Origin: Rhizomys pruinosus
Lineage: Eukaryota > Chordata > Mammalia > Rodentia > Spalacidae
Assembly (NCBI GenBank): GCA_009823505.1
Contig: VZQC01006901.1
Span: 214,613 to 278,612 of the forward strand
DNA: 64,000 nucleotides
Direction: 5' to 3'
Of the stretch, positions 1 through 12,051 are shown piece by piece. The notes below the pieces were generated by a model. The model did not search any database. It had not been told where the DNA came from and worked only from the letters and a program-made list of their open reading frames with translations. Position 1 is the first letter of the stretch, and each line of letters begins with the position of its first letter. Both the position numbers and the translations under genes were made by a program.

Positions 1-3000
1 CTGAAGCACTGAGCCAGCTCCAGCCAGGCCCCATTCTCTGAGAGCACTGAGCCACAGCTCCAGCCAGGCCCCATCTCTGAAGCACTGAGACACAGCTCCA
101 GCCAGCCAATCGAACACTGGACTTCCAGCCACCCTCTAACTGGAGCCCAGTGCACGACCTGAGCACCCCCACCAGGCAATCCTGACACAGCCAGCTGTCA
201 CCAGCCCTTCTGAAAACGCACGCTAGCAGGCATCGCTGAACAACTGAGCCACAGCTCCAGCCAGGCCCCATCTCTGAAGCACTGAGCCACGCTCAGCCCA
301 GGCCCCATCTCTGAAGCACTGAGCCACACCTCCAGCCAGCCCCATCTCTGAAGCACTGAGCCACAGCTCCAGCCGCGAGGCCCCATCTCTGAAGCATGAG
401 CCACACTCAGCCAGGCCCATCTCTGAAGCATCTGAGCCACAGCTCCAGCCAGGCCCACGTCTCTGAAAGCACTGAGCCACACCTCCAGCCAGGCCCATCT
501 CTCTGAAGGCACTGGAGCCACAGCTCCAGCCGGCCCCATCTCTGAAGCACGAGCCACAGCTCCAGCCAGGCCCCATCTCCCGGAAGCACTGGAGCACAGC
601 TCCAGCCAGGCCACCATCTCTGAAGCACTGAGCAAGCTTGCCAGCCGGCCCCATCTCTGAAGACTGAGCGCACAGCTCCAGCCGGCCCAGTCTCTGAAGC
701 ACTGAGCACAGCTCCAGCCAGCGCTCCCCTCTCCTGAAGCAAACTGGAGCCACACCTCCAGCCGAGGCCCCATCTCTGAAGCACTGAGCACCAGCTTCCG
801 CCAGGCCCCATCTCTGAAGCACTGAGCCACACCTCCAGCCGGCCCCACGTCTCGACAGCACTGAGCCACAACTTCCAGCCAGGCCCCAGCTCTGAAGCAG
901 CGCCACAGCTCCAGCCAGGCCCCTATCTCTGACGCACGCCCAGCCACTCACGGATCCTAGACAAGGCCTACCACGTAGCTCGCACAGCCCCCGACTGGCT
1001 GAGCCACCTGAGCCAACGCCCAGCACCACTGGGATTCTAGCAAGTCACTGAGCCACAACTCCCCCACGTCCGAGCATGGCACGCCCACAGGCCACTCTCT
1101 GAAAGCACTGAGCCACAGGCTCCAGCCAGGCCCCATCTCTAATCACTGAGCCACAGCTCCAGCCAGCCCCATCTCTGAAGCACTGAGCCCACAGCTCCAG
1201 CCAGGCCCATTCTGAAGCACTGAGCCACAGCTCCACCAGGCCCCATCTCTGAAGCCTGAGCACAGCTCCACCAGGCCCATCTGAAGCACTGAGCCACAGC
1301 TTCCAGACCAGGCCCCATCTCCTGACACTGAGCCACAGCTCCAGCCAGGCCTCTCAGCACGCCATCTACACCCCATCTCTGAAGCCACTGAGCCCACCGC
1401 TCCAGCCAGGCCCCATCTCTCGAAGCACTGAGCCACACTGTCCAGCCAGGCCCCATCTCTGAAGCACTGAGACACACCTCCACCAGGCCCATCTCTGAAG
1501 TCACTGCCACCGCCCATCACCCACGCTAGCACGAGCCATCAGCCGCCACGCCTCTCTGAAGCACTGAGCCACAGGCTCCGCCAGCCCATCTCTGAATCAC
1601 GAGCACAGCTCAGAGCCCCACCGAGCAGCTGCAGCCCACAGGCCCCACGTCTCTTGAAGCACATGAGCACCCTCAGCCAGGCCCCATCTCTGAAGCACTG
1701 AGCACACGCTCCAGCCAGGCCCCTCTCTGAACACGTAGCCACAGCTCCAGCCAGGCCCCATCTCGTGAAGCACTGAGCCACACGCTCCAGCCAGAGGCCC
1801 ATCTCTTAAGCACTGAGCCACACTTCCAGCCAGGCCCCAGTCTCTGTAGCACTGAGACACACTTCCAGCCAGGCCCCATCTCTGAAGCACTGACCCACGC
1901 TCCCAGCCAGGCCCCACCTAAGCACTGCGCTACAGCTCCAGCCAGGCCCCAGCTCTGAAGCACTTGACCACACTCCAGCCAGGCCCATCTCTGAAGCACT
2001 GAGCAACTCCACCAGGATACTACTGACCAGCTCAGCGCCCCATCTCTGAAGCCAACTGAGCCACAGCTCAGCAGGCTCCACAGTCGCTGCAAGCACTGAG
2101 CCCAACAGCTCCAGCCAGGCCCCTCTCTGAAGCACTGAGCCACAACGCTCCAGCCAGGCCCCATCTCTTGAAGCACTGACACAGTCTCCAGCCAGGCCCA
2201 TCGCTCGGAAGCACTGAGCCACAGCTCCAGCCCGGCCCATTCTCTAAGCACTGCGCCACATCTCCAGCCCGGCCCATCTCTGAAGCACGAGCCATAGCTC
2301 CAGCCAGGCCCCATCTCTGAAGCACTGAGCCACAGCTCCAGCCAGGCCCCATCTCTGAAGCACTGAGCCACCGCTCCAGCCAGGCCCCATCTCTGAAGCA
2401 CTGAGCCACCGCTCCAGCCAGGCCCCATCTCTGAAGCACTGAGCCACCGCTCCAGCCAGGCTCCACGTCTCTGAAGCACTGAGCCACACTTCCAGCCAGG
2501 CCCCATCTCTGAAGCACTGAGCCACAGCTCCAGCCAGGCCCCATCTCTGAAGCACTGAGCCACAGCTCCAGCCAGGCCCCACGTCTCTGAAGCACTGAGC
2601 CCAGCACCAAGCCCAGGTTCCCAAGTCTATGAAGCACTGGCCACAGCTTTCCAGCCAGGCCCCATCTCTGAAGCCACTGAGCCACAGCTCAGCCAGGCCC
2701 CATCTCTGAAGCACTGAGCCACATCTCCAGCCAGGCCCCATCTTGAAGCAAAGATAACGCTATCAGCCAGGCTCCACGTCTCTGAAGCACTGACCCACAG
2801 CTCCAGCCAGGCCCAATTTCTGAAGCACTGAGCCACAGCTCCAGCCAGGCCCCATGTCTCTGAAGCACTGATCCACAGCTCCAGCCAGGCCCATCTCTGA
2901 AGCACTGAGCCACCGCTTCAGCCAGGCCCCCTCTGTGAAGCACTGAGCCACAGCTCCCGCCAGGCCCATCTCTGAAGCACTGAGCCACACCTCCACCCAG

Positions 3001-4028
3001 GCCCCATCTCTGAAGCACTGAGACACCGCTCCAGCCAGGCCCCATCCTGAAGCACTGAGCCACAGATCCAGCCAGGCCCCATTTCTGAAGCACTGAGCCA
3101 CAGCTCCAGCCAGAACCCATCTCTGAAGCACTGAGACACCGCTCCAGCCAGGCCCCATTTGAAGCCCTGAGCCACGCTCCAGCCCAGGCTCCACGTCTCT
3201 GAAAGCACTGAGCTACAGCTCCAGCCAGGCCCCACGTCCTTCTTTGAAGCACTGAGCCAACAGCCCGCCAGGCCCCACATCTCTGACTCACTGAGCCACC
3301 GCTCCAGCCAGGCCCAGTCTCTGAAAGCATTGAGCCACAGCTTCAGCCAGGCCCCATCTCTGAAGTACTGAGCCACAGCTCCAGCCGGGCCCCATCTCTG
3401 AAGCACTGAGCCACAGCTCCAGCCAGGCCCCATCTCTGAAAGCCCTGAGCACAGCCTCCAGCCATGCCTCATCTCTTACGCACTGAGCCACAGTCCACGC
3501 CAGCGCCCCATCTCTGTAAAAGCACTGATCCACGCTCCAGCCATTCCCACGTCTTGAAGCATGAACCACAGCTCCAGCCAGGCCCAATTTCTGAAGCACT
3601 GAGCCACAGCACCAGCTCCAGCCAAGGCCCCAGTCTCTGAAGGCAACTGAGCCACCGCTCCAGCCAGGCCCCATGTCTCTGAAGCACTGATCCACAGCTC
3701 CAGCCAGGCCCCATCTCTGAAGCACTGAGCCACACCGCTCCAGCCAGGCCCCATCTCTGAAGCACTGAGCCACAGCTCCAGCCAGGCCCCACGTCTCTGA
3801 AGCACTGAGCCACAGCTCCCGCCAGGCCCCATCTCTGAAGCACTGAGCCACCGCTCCAGCCAGGCCCCACGTCTCTGAAGCACTGAGCCACAGCTCCAGC
3901 CAGGCCCCATCTCTGAAGCACTGAGCCACAGCTCCAGCCAGGCCCCATCTCTGAAGCACTGAGCCACAGCTCCAGCCAGGCCCCATCTCTGAAGCACTGA
4001 GCCACCGCTCCAGCCAGGCCCCAAGTCT
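1..4028. repeat. Minisatellite array, 38-bp unit, about 105 copies
   Basis: Tandem copies of a 38-bp unit built around CTGAAGCACTGAGCCACAGC followed by TCCAGCCAGGCCCCAT. Spacing is exactly 38 bp in the clean part, for example 2,521 to 2,559. Some units carry two extra bases (ACGT or ATGT before CTCTGAAG) and are 40 bp. The array runs off the left edge and stops abruptly near 4,028. The left 2.2 kb is full of one-base deletions and insertions; 2,280-4,020 is cleaner. All three minus-strand frames of the unit are stop-free, which explains the long low-complexity frames here. No sign of a real protein. Confidence 0.97.
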
Positions 4029-4249
4029 CTTTAATTGACAATTCACACTAAGTGATTTTTGCTCTCAGCATTTTTCCTTATTTCACATCAGCCCTGTGAA
4101 ATCCACAGGGTATGCGATGTGGCAGCTTAAAGACACGCTCATCTTTGATACCCCTTCTCTTTCTTGCACCATGCACCTAGGCTATCCCCAGGCCTCACGC
4201 CCAATACATCACAGCGGGAGTGACCCAGGCACTCCGGAGGCTCAGGCAG

Positions 4250-4645
4250 AAGCAAGTGTGTGCTTCTGCCTCAGTCTCCTGCCCTGCATACTCTTGGGGA
4301 AGCCAGCTGCCCTGTGGGAGACCTTACTACCCTAAGACTCTGTGCTTAGAAGAGTCCCAGCCAGCCATAAGGGGAGGCTACATGGCTAGAGGGATGTGCA
4401 AATAGCCTTCAGCTCTTCCTGCCCTCCCAACCTAGGTGACAGACACGTGAGTGAAATGTCCACCTTGGACATCCAGCTTATTGGCATCGTCATGTGACTT
4501 CAGCCCCAGCCACCATCTAATTGCCACTGCATGTGACCCTACCAAGCAAGAGCCACCCTGTGGAGCCCCGTTTCACTGAACTCTGAGAGGTAATTGTTGT
4601 ATGCCACTAAGGTTTGGGTTGGTCCATTATGCAACAATAACCCAA
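4250..4645 (+). mobile_element. MLT1-like (ERVL-MaLR) solo LTR remnant
   Basis: The stretch follows the order I recall for MLT1 LTRs: a GGGGAAGCCAGCTGCC block near 4,300, 'tggacatccagc' near 4,467, 'cttcagccccagcca' near 4,500, and a 3' end with 'gccactaaggtttgggtt' and 'attatgcaacaataa'. Old and diverged. The 5' limit is uncertain and may extend to about 4,090. Confidence 0.65.
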
Positions 4646-4664
4646 CTGAAAGCACACGGTATCA

Positions 4665-4800
4665 TCCCCATATGAGATGGGGATCTGGGCTCAGATGTTG
4701 GTAGGACTTGTTCAAAGTCACATGGATAATGAGTGGTGCAGCCAGAGATGAACCCAAGGTGTGCTGCTGACTTTAGACATGCTCTCTTATTACCATCCCT
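4665..4800 (+). mobile_element. MIR SINE fragment
   Basis: Contains the MIR core and tail pattern: 'gagatggggatctgggctcag', then 'caaagtcacatggataatgagtgg', 'cagccagagatgaacccaagg' and a terminal 'catgctctcttattacca'. Divergence is as expected for a pre-eutherian-radiation SINE. Confidence 0.65.
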
Positions 4801-4974
4801 CCCATGCATGGGCCCAGGAAGCTGAGAGAGGGAAGCAGCCAGCCCCAAGGGAGGTCCCACATGTAGGAGTAAGAGTCCCCTCCAGCATCCTGATGCCCCG
4901 AGACCCCGTCCTGTGTCTCGTGTCCACATGCTTTCCATTTAAGCTCTGCAGCCAACCAGCCCACCCTGGAAAGT

Positions 4975-5160
4975 GCCGAAACATCTACTGAGCAGCCTGT
5001 GGCTGGCCTCTTTACATGATGTTCCTAATACAACCCACAGTGTATGCTATCATGCAGGAAGGTACGGCCACAATGGGGAGAAACTGAGGCTGAGAGGGAA
5101 AGGGCCTTGCCCAGGCCCTCACAGTAAGCAAACGTCAGAGGCTACATTCCAACCCAAGTT
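4975..5160 (+). mobile_element. MIR SINE fragment
   Basis: Order matches MIR: 'catctactgagcagcctgtgg', 'aatggggagaaactgaggctgagagg', 'ccttgcccaggccctcacag', 'cattccaaccca'. A second MIR-like stretch close to the one at 4,665, in the same orientation. Confidence 0.6.
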
Positions 5161-5264
5161 GTCTCTTGTTTTTGATTGTTTAGCACTGGCCTGAACCTAG
5201 CGCCTCATTCATTGGGGCAAGTGCTGCATGTTCATCTTCTTTTATCTGTTTCACTTTGTAGACT

Positions 5265-5390
5265 TTGAGACAGGGTCTCACTGAGTTGCCTAGGCAGGCC
5301 CTGAACTCACTCTGCAGCCCAGGCCGGTTTTGAAGTTGCATTCTTCCTGCATTAACCTCCAGAGTGGCTGGGATTACAGGCCTGTGCCAC
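5265..5390 (-). mobile_element. Old B1-family SINE
   Basis: Antisense signature 'gagacagggtctcactgag...ggattacaggcctgtgccac'. It is more diverged than other B1s here and keeps the older 'ggattacagg' form, as expected for an early B1/PB1 copy. Confidence 0.75.
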
Positions 5391-5604
5391 AGAGGTGTCT
5401 GTTCTACCGTTTGTGTTCCTTCTCCTGGAAATGGAGCTAGTGTTGCACAGAACATCAAGGCTTGTGACAGAAGTATGGGATAGTGCCCACATTTGATCTG
5501 TCTCATCTGGTGCGTGCTAGCGGCCTCTCTCTCTTATGCTCCACCCCTGCTCTACTCACGACCTGTCAAGGGCAAGGGAAGTCCTTAAAGAAGAAAAACC
5601 ACTC

Positions 5605-5825
5605 GGCATTTATTGAACTCTCTGTGGGGGAGGCTCACAGCTGATCTAATTTAATCCTCACAAATACACAAAGCACCAAGGGCTGTTATTAGTTAGCTCT
5701 GAAGTACAGGCATGTGGTCAAGACTCAGGCAGAGAAGCAAATTCCTCATGATCACCTAGTAAGGGCTGGATTTAGGATCCAGAACCTGGCGTACCTGTCT
5801 CCAAAGCCCATGCTCTTCAGCAGCA
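5605..5825 (+). mobile_element. MIR SINE
   Basis: Nearly full-length MIR pattern: 'gcatttattgaactctctg', 'taatttaatcctcacaaa', 'ctgttattag', 'gatcacctagtaagggctgg', ending in 'ccaaagcccatgctcttcag'. Confidence 0.7.
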
Positions 5826-6452
5826 GAGCCTTTCTGGGCCCCTGAAGGGGGAGCTCCCACACCGGGTGCATGCCTGGAGGATGCCCGATGGAGCAGAATC
5901 CAGCAGGTTAATTAACGAGAGACCAACCTGGGGAAGGAATGAGGCCACATTCCAGGAGGCTGAGGCGCGGCTGGCTGGCCCTGTGTTGCTTTAGAAGATT
6001 CACTCCCTTGGAAAAATACTAGCATGGCTGGATACCAGGTCAAAAAAGAAAGCCAGAGACACAAAGAGACATGAGACCGTGCGAAGAATCCCACCTCCCG
6101 GGCCATAGGCCTAAGGGAGACCAGCTGTTCAGACAGCCAGGGCCAGGCCATCGCCCTCCCTCCAAGGACTCTTTCAGGTTCTGCGTCCTCTCCATCTAGT
6201 CCCCAAGGCTCTAGACTCTCTCTCCAGCCCTTCATCCCTCTTGGCATGTGGCTTAAGCAGCTATCCATTGTTATTAATGAGTTCACTTTTTTTTTCTGAT
6301 ATTTTTCAGCACTGATTTTATGACATGTACTATATTAGGAAGAGTAAATATGGTATGTTCGTTGAGTCTTTGGGCCTTAAAATCCAGTGATATTAAACAA
6401 GAAATGAGCAATATTATATAGGAAGTATAGTATGCTTTAAAATTTAACTTGT
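5826..6452. other. Unassigned sequence, no gene seen
   Basis: Mixed sequence with no splice-framed open reading frame and no repeat family I can name. The 124-codon minus-strand frame at 5,912-6,286 has no recognisable domain. Confidence 0.5.
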
Positions 6453-6819
6453 AGGGGCTCTGGAGAGGTGACTCAGCAGTTAAGAGCACTGACTGCTCTT
6501 TCAGAGGACCTGGGTTCAGTTCCCAGCACCCATATGGTGACCAACAACTGTCCTCAACTCTACTTCCAGGTGATCTGACACCCTTTCTGGCCTCTACAGG
6601 CATTGCACACAGGGTACACTTACATACATGTAGGCAAAATACTCGCATACAGAAAATAAAAATAAATGAATAATTTTTTGTGTCTTTTTGAGACAGGGTC
6701 TCCCTGTATTCCTAGCTGATCTGGAACTCCCTATGTAAACCAGGCTGGCATTGGACTCACTGAGATCTGCCTGCCTCTGCCTCCCAAGTGCTGGGCTTAA
6801 ATAAATAAAATTTAAAAAA
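6453..6819 (+). mobile_element. B2 SINE with an antisense B1 in its tail
   Basis: Starts GGGGCTCTGGAGAGG. The B-box-like 'gggttcagttcc' lies near 6,511. The A-rich tail is interrupted by an antisense B1 (6,677-6,796). Target duplication 'aatttaactt' upstream of 6,453 is echoed by 'aaattaactt' at 6,820, so the B1 lies inside the B2 insertion. Confidence 0.85.
6677..6796 (-). mobile_element. B1 SINE, 5' truncated
   Basis: Reads 'tttttgagacagggtctccc...cctcccaagtgctgggctt' in antisense and lacks the first 30 or so bases of B1 sense. Sits in the A-rich tail of the flanking B2. Confidence 0.85.
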
Positions 6820-6829
6820 AAATTAACTT

Positions 6830-7056
6830 CTGGACTAGAGAGATGGTTCAGCAATTAAGAGTGCATACTTCTCTTTCAGAGGACCCAAGTTTGGTTCCCG
6901 GCACCCACACTGGATGCCTCACAACTGCTGATAAGTCCAGGGGATCTGATACCCTCTTCTGGTCTCCATGACACTTACACTCAGGTGTATATATCTACGC
7001 ACAGACACAGACACATACATATACACATAATTAAAGATAATATAAATATTCAAAAA
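6830..7056 (+). mobile_element. B2 SINE, older copy
   Basis: Starts CTGGACTAGAGAGATGG; B-box-like 'agtttggttccc' near 6,890; 'ccctcttctggtctcc' near 6,950; AT-rich tail to about 7,056. Confidence 0.85.
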
Positions 7057-8799
7057 ACTTACTTTCCTTTCTCCCATCCCTCCTTCCATCTCTCCCTTTC
7101 TCCTTTACTATATGCAATACCTGCACCTCTGTGTACCAGCCCCATCTGAGCTTGGGACAAAGCACTGAAGACAGAAAGCCTTGTTCATGTAGAGCTTTAT
7201 ATTCCAGTAATGACCCAGGGATTTGGCCCATGTAGAAACAACTCTGAAGAGTTTTGTGAGCCATACTGAAGAGTGAGAATTGTAGCTTTGGCAAGACAGA
7301 ACTAATGAACCTTTAGAGGCAAGGCCATAGTCTGGCCAGATTTGGATTTCAGACAAGACACTGGAAAAAATAGAGAGTAAATAGATGTAACTGAGACAGG
7401 AGGAGCGAGGCATGATGGTGCCTTAGACCCAGAAATGGTCCCTGAGCCAGTCCCTGCAGCCATCAGTGAGTGATAACAACCTAGGGTCCTCAGAGCAGCC
7501 CTTCTGCCAGCTCAATGTCCCCATGTAAGCCCATCAAAGCCGTATGAAGTCAACGCATCTCCTTGCTGAGCCTGCCTGAGGTCATGACCCATAAATTGTA
7601 AAACGCAGTAAAATGTTGGTATCTTCAAGCTACTTGTGTTGTATAGCAGTCCCACTTGCTGACACACAAGCATAGCAAAGTTGGTAAGCACCACTTGGAA
7701 GCCTCTACAAAGACCACTGTAGTCACGTTCCCAATGTCCATTTCACCCATGAAGCTTGGTTTTAAGCAAAACCACAATGACAGCATTTTCTTCCCAGTGT
7801 TATGCCAGGTAGACCCAGGGGCCCCTGAGGCAGTGTAGACACATGAGTCATGAGGAGAGGTTTGTGGAGGTGCCAGTAAGGACTGTCCTGTTCATGAAAG
7901 AAGACATGTGTTCCAAATGCCAATGCCAATCATCCTGTGAACACAAGGGCAAATAGATCAGGGGAGGGTCGATGGTACTGAAGGTGGACAAGAGAAATGG
8001 AAAGGGCCAGGAGCACGGTGGCGTCACAGAGTCACTCATCAGCCAGCCCTGAACTCCCCTGCTATTTGGCAACTACTGTGAACCAATTCCCTAATTGCAC
8101 CTAACCTGAGCTAACACGTGCAGGGTAGAGACCAGACCATGGTTCCCTCAATCCCGCTGGCCCTTCTGTTTAGTGAAAGGTGCTTCAGGCAGCCAGGTTT
8201 CGTGCTGGACCCCGGGTCCTGCTGCATCCAACCCTAACTGCTGTGTAGGCTCTTCTTTCAGAAATGGAAGGCCTTTGGGGTGATGGCCTCCTCCTTCAGA
8301 CTCCATACACACAGAACAAGAGGCACTCAGGTGAATCCTTGGAACAAGTCTGCATTCAGACTCGATCCTTCAAACAGCTGTCTGGGAAGGGTTCCTTTTC
8401 TGGAACAGCCTGTTCAGAAGGTAGGGCCGTGGCAACCTCCTAACAAAGTGATCCTGCATCTTTGAGGCTCTCCAGCATTTCATCAGTTTTAAGAAGTCTA
8501 TGGGCAGCCTCCGGACTCCTCGGAATCAGACAGTGCTGCTCCTAATTGGAGACGGACACCAGTGGATTGGAGAAACTGTTCCATCTAGGCCTGACAAGGA
8601 AACTTAGGTTTTTAGAATGTGACTGATGTTTCCAGATAATGTCCTGACCTGCCAGCAACTTGAGAACGACCACACTTTACACCTGGTGCATCCAGTCCCT
8701 GCAGAACAAATCAGAGATTGTGGCACTCCCAAGACAGAGGAACCCTCCTCTAGCAGAGTCTGTGTTACCTCATTTCTCTTCCCCCACAAATCTTGACCT
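7057..8799. other. Mostly unassigned; possible L2 remnant at 7,140-7,400
   Basis: 'gcactgaagacagaaagcc', 'catgtagagctttatattcc' and 'ttttgtgagccatactgaag' resemble the 3' part of an L2 or an associated old element on the plus strand. The rest shows no repeat or exon that I can support. Confidence 0.4.
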
Positions 8800-8970
8800 C
8801 ATTCTCTGCTTCGTGTGTTCATTCTTTCATTCATTCACTCATCACACTTGTCCATTTCACATGAGACCGAATGTGCTATGTACTGGGTGTGTATTGAGGA
8901 CAGAAGCTGAGTCTGATAGTCACAGTCCCTGTCCCATGGAGCTTAGGAGAGAAGACAGACACAATCTTGG
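8800..8970 (+). mobile_element. L2 LINE 3'-end fragment
   Basis: 'tcattctttcattcattcac', 'atgtgctatgtactgggtgtg', 'cagtccctgtcccatggagctt' and 'gaagacagacacaa' follow the L2 3' end in order. Confidence 0.65.
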
Positions 8971-9062
8971 AGGATGGTCAAGACAATTGGTAGTGTAAAA
9001 TTACGAGTTGGTACGGTGTGCATTCTTGGCAAGGCTGGGGATGAGGTGATGTATCTAAGCAG

Positions 9063-9178
9063 GGTGGGGCTCAAGGAGCCCAGTGGTAGTGCATCCCTCA
9101 ATGTCGATGTTCAGGAGGCTGAAGGGAGTTTGAAACAAGACTTGGCTATGCAGCAACATAGCAAGATCCCACCTTAAA
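9063..9178 (+). mobile_element. Old B1-like SINE with GAAA-rich tail
   Basis: 'ggaggctgaagggagtttgaaacaagac' (9,114 on), 'cagcaacatagcaagatccc' and an A-rich stretch resemble the Alu/B1 3' half. A GAAA/AAAG tract follows to about 9,256. Confidence 0.5.
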
Positions 9179-9256
9179 AAAAAGAAAAGGAAAGAAAGAA
9201 AGGAAAAAGAAAAGAGACAAAAAGAAAGAAAAGGAATGAAAGAAGAAAGAAAACGA

Positions 9257-9835
9257 ATGGAGGTCAAGGAATGCCTTCTTCAGCCAATGAAAACTAACTG
9301 AAGGCCTACGCATGAGCACTGCTGGCTCAGGAGGAAGTGGGCGTTCGGGACAGTGTGCTTCCCTGACATTTAGTTTTAGTATTTCCTCTGACCTTCGTCT
9401 AGTGTGTATAATCTCAAGAGCTAGGACCTACATTTCCCACACTCCCCTGCAGTGCAGGTGTTAGGTATGGGCACTTCCAGCTGTCAAGGGCACTCCCACA
9501 GGACTTGGAAGTCATGTGATATGATGGCCTTCGTCCCTGCTTCTGCCTTCCGTTGGCCTGTAAGCCTCAGGTGGATCGGGGGTCCGGCTTCCCTGATGAA
9601 GGTACCTCTTGTTCCGGGTGTCTTCCTGGCCATTCTAACCACTAGGGTTTCTCTATTCACTGCTTTGGGTTGTTTCCTGATGCGGCTGTGGGGCAGCCTC
9701 ACAGTTTGGTTGCAACTCCTTGATGGCAAACAGACAGAAGCCTTCACGTGGCCACAGCTGCCTATAGCTCTTGATGTTGCCTTGGGGTCTTTTTCTATGC
9801 TTGCCTTTGCTTTGAAATCATTTACTCACTTGAGA

Positions 9836-9839
<4 letters not shown>
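9257..9839. other. Unassigned sequence with a 128-codon open frame
   Basis: A plus-strand frame (9,452-9,838) is stop-free but has no domain, signal or neighbouring splice signals that I recognise. I treat it as chance. Confidence 0.4.
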
Positions 9840-9840
<1 letters not shown>

Positions 9841-9887
<47 letters not shown>

Positions 9888-9888
9888 C
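9841..9888. repeat. (CT)n microsatellite
   Basis: About 24 CT units with one CTTT interruption near the right end. Confidence 0.97.
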
Positions 9889-10128
9889 TAATTCCTAACA
9901 CCAAACCCCAAGCTTATGGAGCACAGGAAGCATACATGTGAGTGTCCAGTAGGGAAAGGCTCTTGACGGCCCAAGGACATCTAGTGCAGCTCGGGTAGAG
10001 CCATGCAGGGAAGAAGGGCTGAAAGACAAGAGATATGGAGAACCCTATGGACAGGGCTGAAAGTCTCCAGTTAAAGGACAAATAATGGATTTTAAGGAGT
10101 TTAACTTTGGGACCAGATTTATAGTTTT

Positions 10129-10342
10129 TTTTAAATATATTTTATTTTTTATTTTATGTGTATGAGTGTATTGCCTGAGTGTATGTAAGTGCACCTGTGT
10201 TGTACAATGCCTTCAGAGGTCAAAAGAGAGTGCCAAATTCCCCTGGAACTGGAGTTATAGATGGTTGTTAGCCACCATGTGGGTGCTGGGAACTGAACTG
10301 GGGTCCTCTGCAAGACCAGCCAGTGCCCTTAACTGCTGAGCC
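10129..10342 (-). mobile_element. B2 SINE with 16-bp target duplication
   Basis: Antisense B2 from the T-rich tail to 'aactgctgagcc'. Flanked by CCAGATTTATAGTTTT at 10,113-10,128 and 10,343-10,358, an exact duplication. Confidence 0.93.
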
Positions 10343-10526
10343 CCAGATTTATAGTTTTGTTTTTTTTTTTTTTAACACATTGCCTGCTAAGCAGAGAATG
10401 AAGTCCAAGAGGAGACTGGGGATCATCAGTCTGTTAGAATATGTTCTGCTATTCCTGGATTTACAATGTGCCACGCACAGCAATACTCATCTACACTGGC
10501 ATATTGCCAGTTAAAAGGCATTCTCA

Positions 10527-10729
10527 GGCTGGAGAGATGACTCAGCAGTTAAGAGTACTGGCTTGCAGAAGACCCAGGCACCCACATGGCAGAAAACAAC
10601 CATCTATAACTCCAGTTCCTAGGGATCTGTCGCCTTTTTCTGGCTTCCATGAACACGGCACACATGTGGTGCATTTACACACATGTGGGCAAAACACTCA
10701 TACACAACAAAATGTTAAAAATGTTTAAA
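10527..10729 (+). mobile_element. B2 SINE
   Basis: Starts GGCTGGAGAGATGACTC. It lacks the 'ccgggttcgatcc' B box, having a small internal deletion in 'gaagacccaggcaccc'. A-rich end near 10,729. Confidence 0.88.
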
Positions 10730-11459
10730 ACGACATCTAAATTGCTTTGCGAATAAATTGAATCCGTTTCTTCGTGTGCTGACCTTCTGCAGGGGTCCTT
10801 CTCGGAAACTTCTACATATGCCTCACTCTCTCCCTGGCCCTTCCTTATCCCCTATCCATGTGTTCTCTCCAGACACTTCCACAGAAACACTGTCAACTAC
10901 TTTCTCTAATCCTGTCTTCATCTCTTGAGAGACCATGGCTCCTGAGCTGGAACTAGCTGTCACTTTCTGAGGTCTCCCTTTCTGTAAATAGTCCTTTTAT
11001 TAAGCTCTTCTTTACCTTATCTTATTGGAGTGCATCTCCTGTTTCTTGCTGGGACCTTGAAGTCCTATGGGTCATTTGTTATGTAGAATTTTCCTGATTG
11101 TAGACTTGGTAATGATTTCCTTTTCCTGGGCCTTATATGACAGCCAGATGGTAACTGGAAAGTAGATGTCAAGGCTCCATAAGCTTGGGACTTGAGTGCT
11201 TGCCTGGGGAGGGAGGGGAGGAACATATTCATAGCTGCAGACTCCTTAGGACTGCTCACTGGGAGTTGTGACTTTCAGTGACCATAAGGCTCCTCTGTGG
11301 GTTCCCAGTCCTACCCAGCCAGATGAAATCCCCCATCCATTTTTCATCTAATTTTTCTTTGCATCATTGATGGCTATTGAATAGATCCATTAGGGAGCTA
11401 CAAAATGAAGATTTTCTAATTTTACCCTTCCTTCTGATATTATTAGCTAATATTCTTCA
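10730..11459. other. Unassigned, AT-rich; nothing gene-like
   Basis: No repeat consensus, exon or RNA gene recognised. Confidence 0.4.
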
Positions 11460-11535
11460 CAGAAGGCAGAGGCAAGAGGATCACAGGTTTTGGGCTACTC
11501 TGAGCTACACAATGAGATCCTGTCTCAAACCAAAG
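11460..11535 (+). mobile_element. B1 fragment, 5' truncated
   Basis: 'gaaggcagaggcaagaggatc...gagatcctgtctcaaacc' is the 3' half of a B1. Confidence 0.55.
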
Positions 11536-11787
11536 TTTTCTTAACAGAAAAAAAAACAAAACAGAACTTCCTCTAATCACCCAAGGAACGTCTTTGAAGC
11601 TATTTTTTCTGTAGTGTGATCGCAAGGTGACTAGGTGCGGCTGGGCCAGGTGGGAGGACCTCAAAGGATTTGACTCTAGTGGCTTCTCTGTCGTCAGCAT
11701 GTATTTTTTGTCTACACATTGCTGCTGTTTTCATTTCAATATTCATTTATAAAAGTAGCCAAACTATTACTCATAAATATATCATTT

Positions 11788-12020
11788 TTTAAAGATTTTT
11801 AAATTATTTATTATTTTTTTATGTGTAGGAGTGTACTGTCTGCATGAAGGCTGATGTACCTGTGTCGTGCAATGCCACAGAGGTCAGAAGGGGGCATCAG
11901 ATTCCTCTGGAATTGGAGTCAAAGACAGTTCTTAGCCGCCATGTAGGTGCTGGGAATCGAACCCGGGCCCTCTGCAAGAGCAGTTGGTGCTCTTAACCAC
12001 TGAGCCATCTCTCCAGCTCC
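11788..12020 (-). mobile_element. B2 SINE
   Basis: Antisense B2 ending 'ccatctctccagctcc'. Target duplication CATAAATATATCATTT at 11,772-11,787, with a one-base-different copy at 12,021-12,036. Confidence 0.93.
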
Positions 12021-12051
12021 CATAAATGTATCATTTAAAAATTTTATTTCA

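Noticed and set aside
4220..4405. Short open frames near 4,096-4,405
   Set aside because: Inside or next to the MLT1-like LTR; no coding signal.
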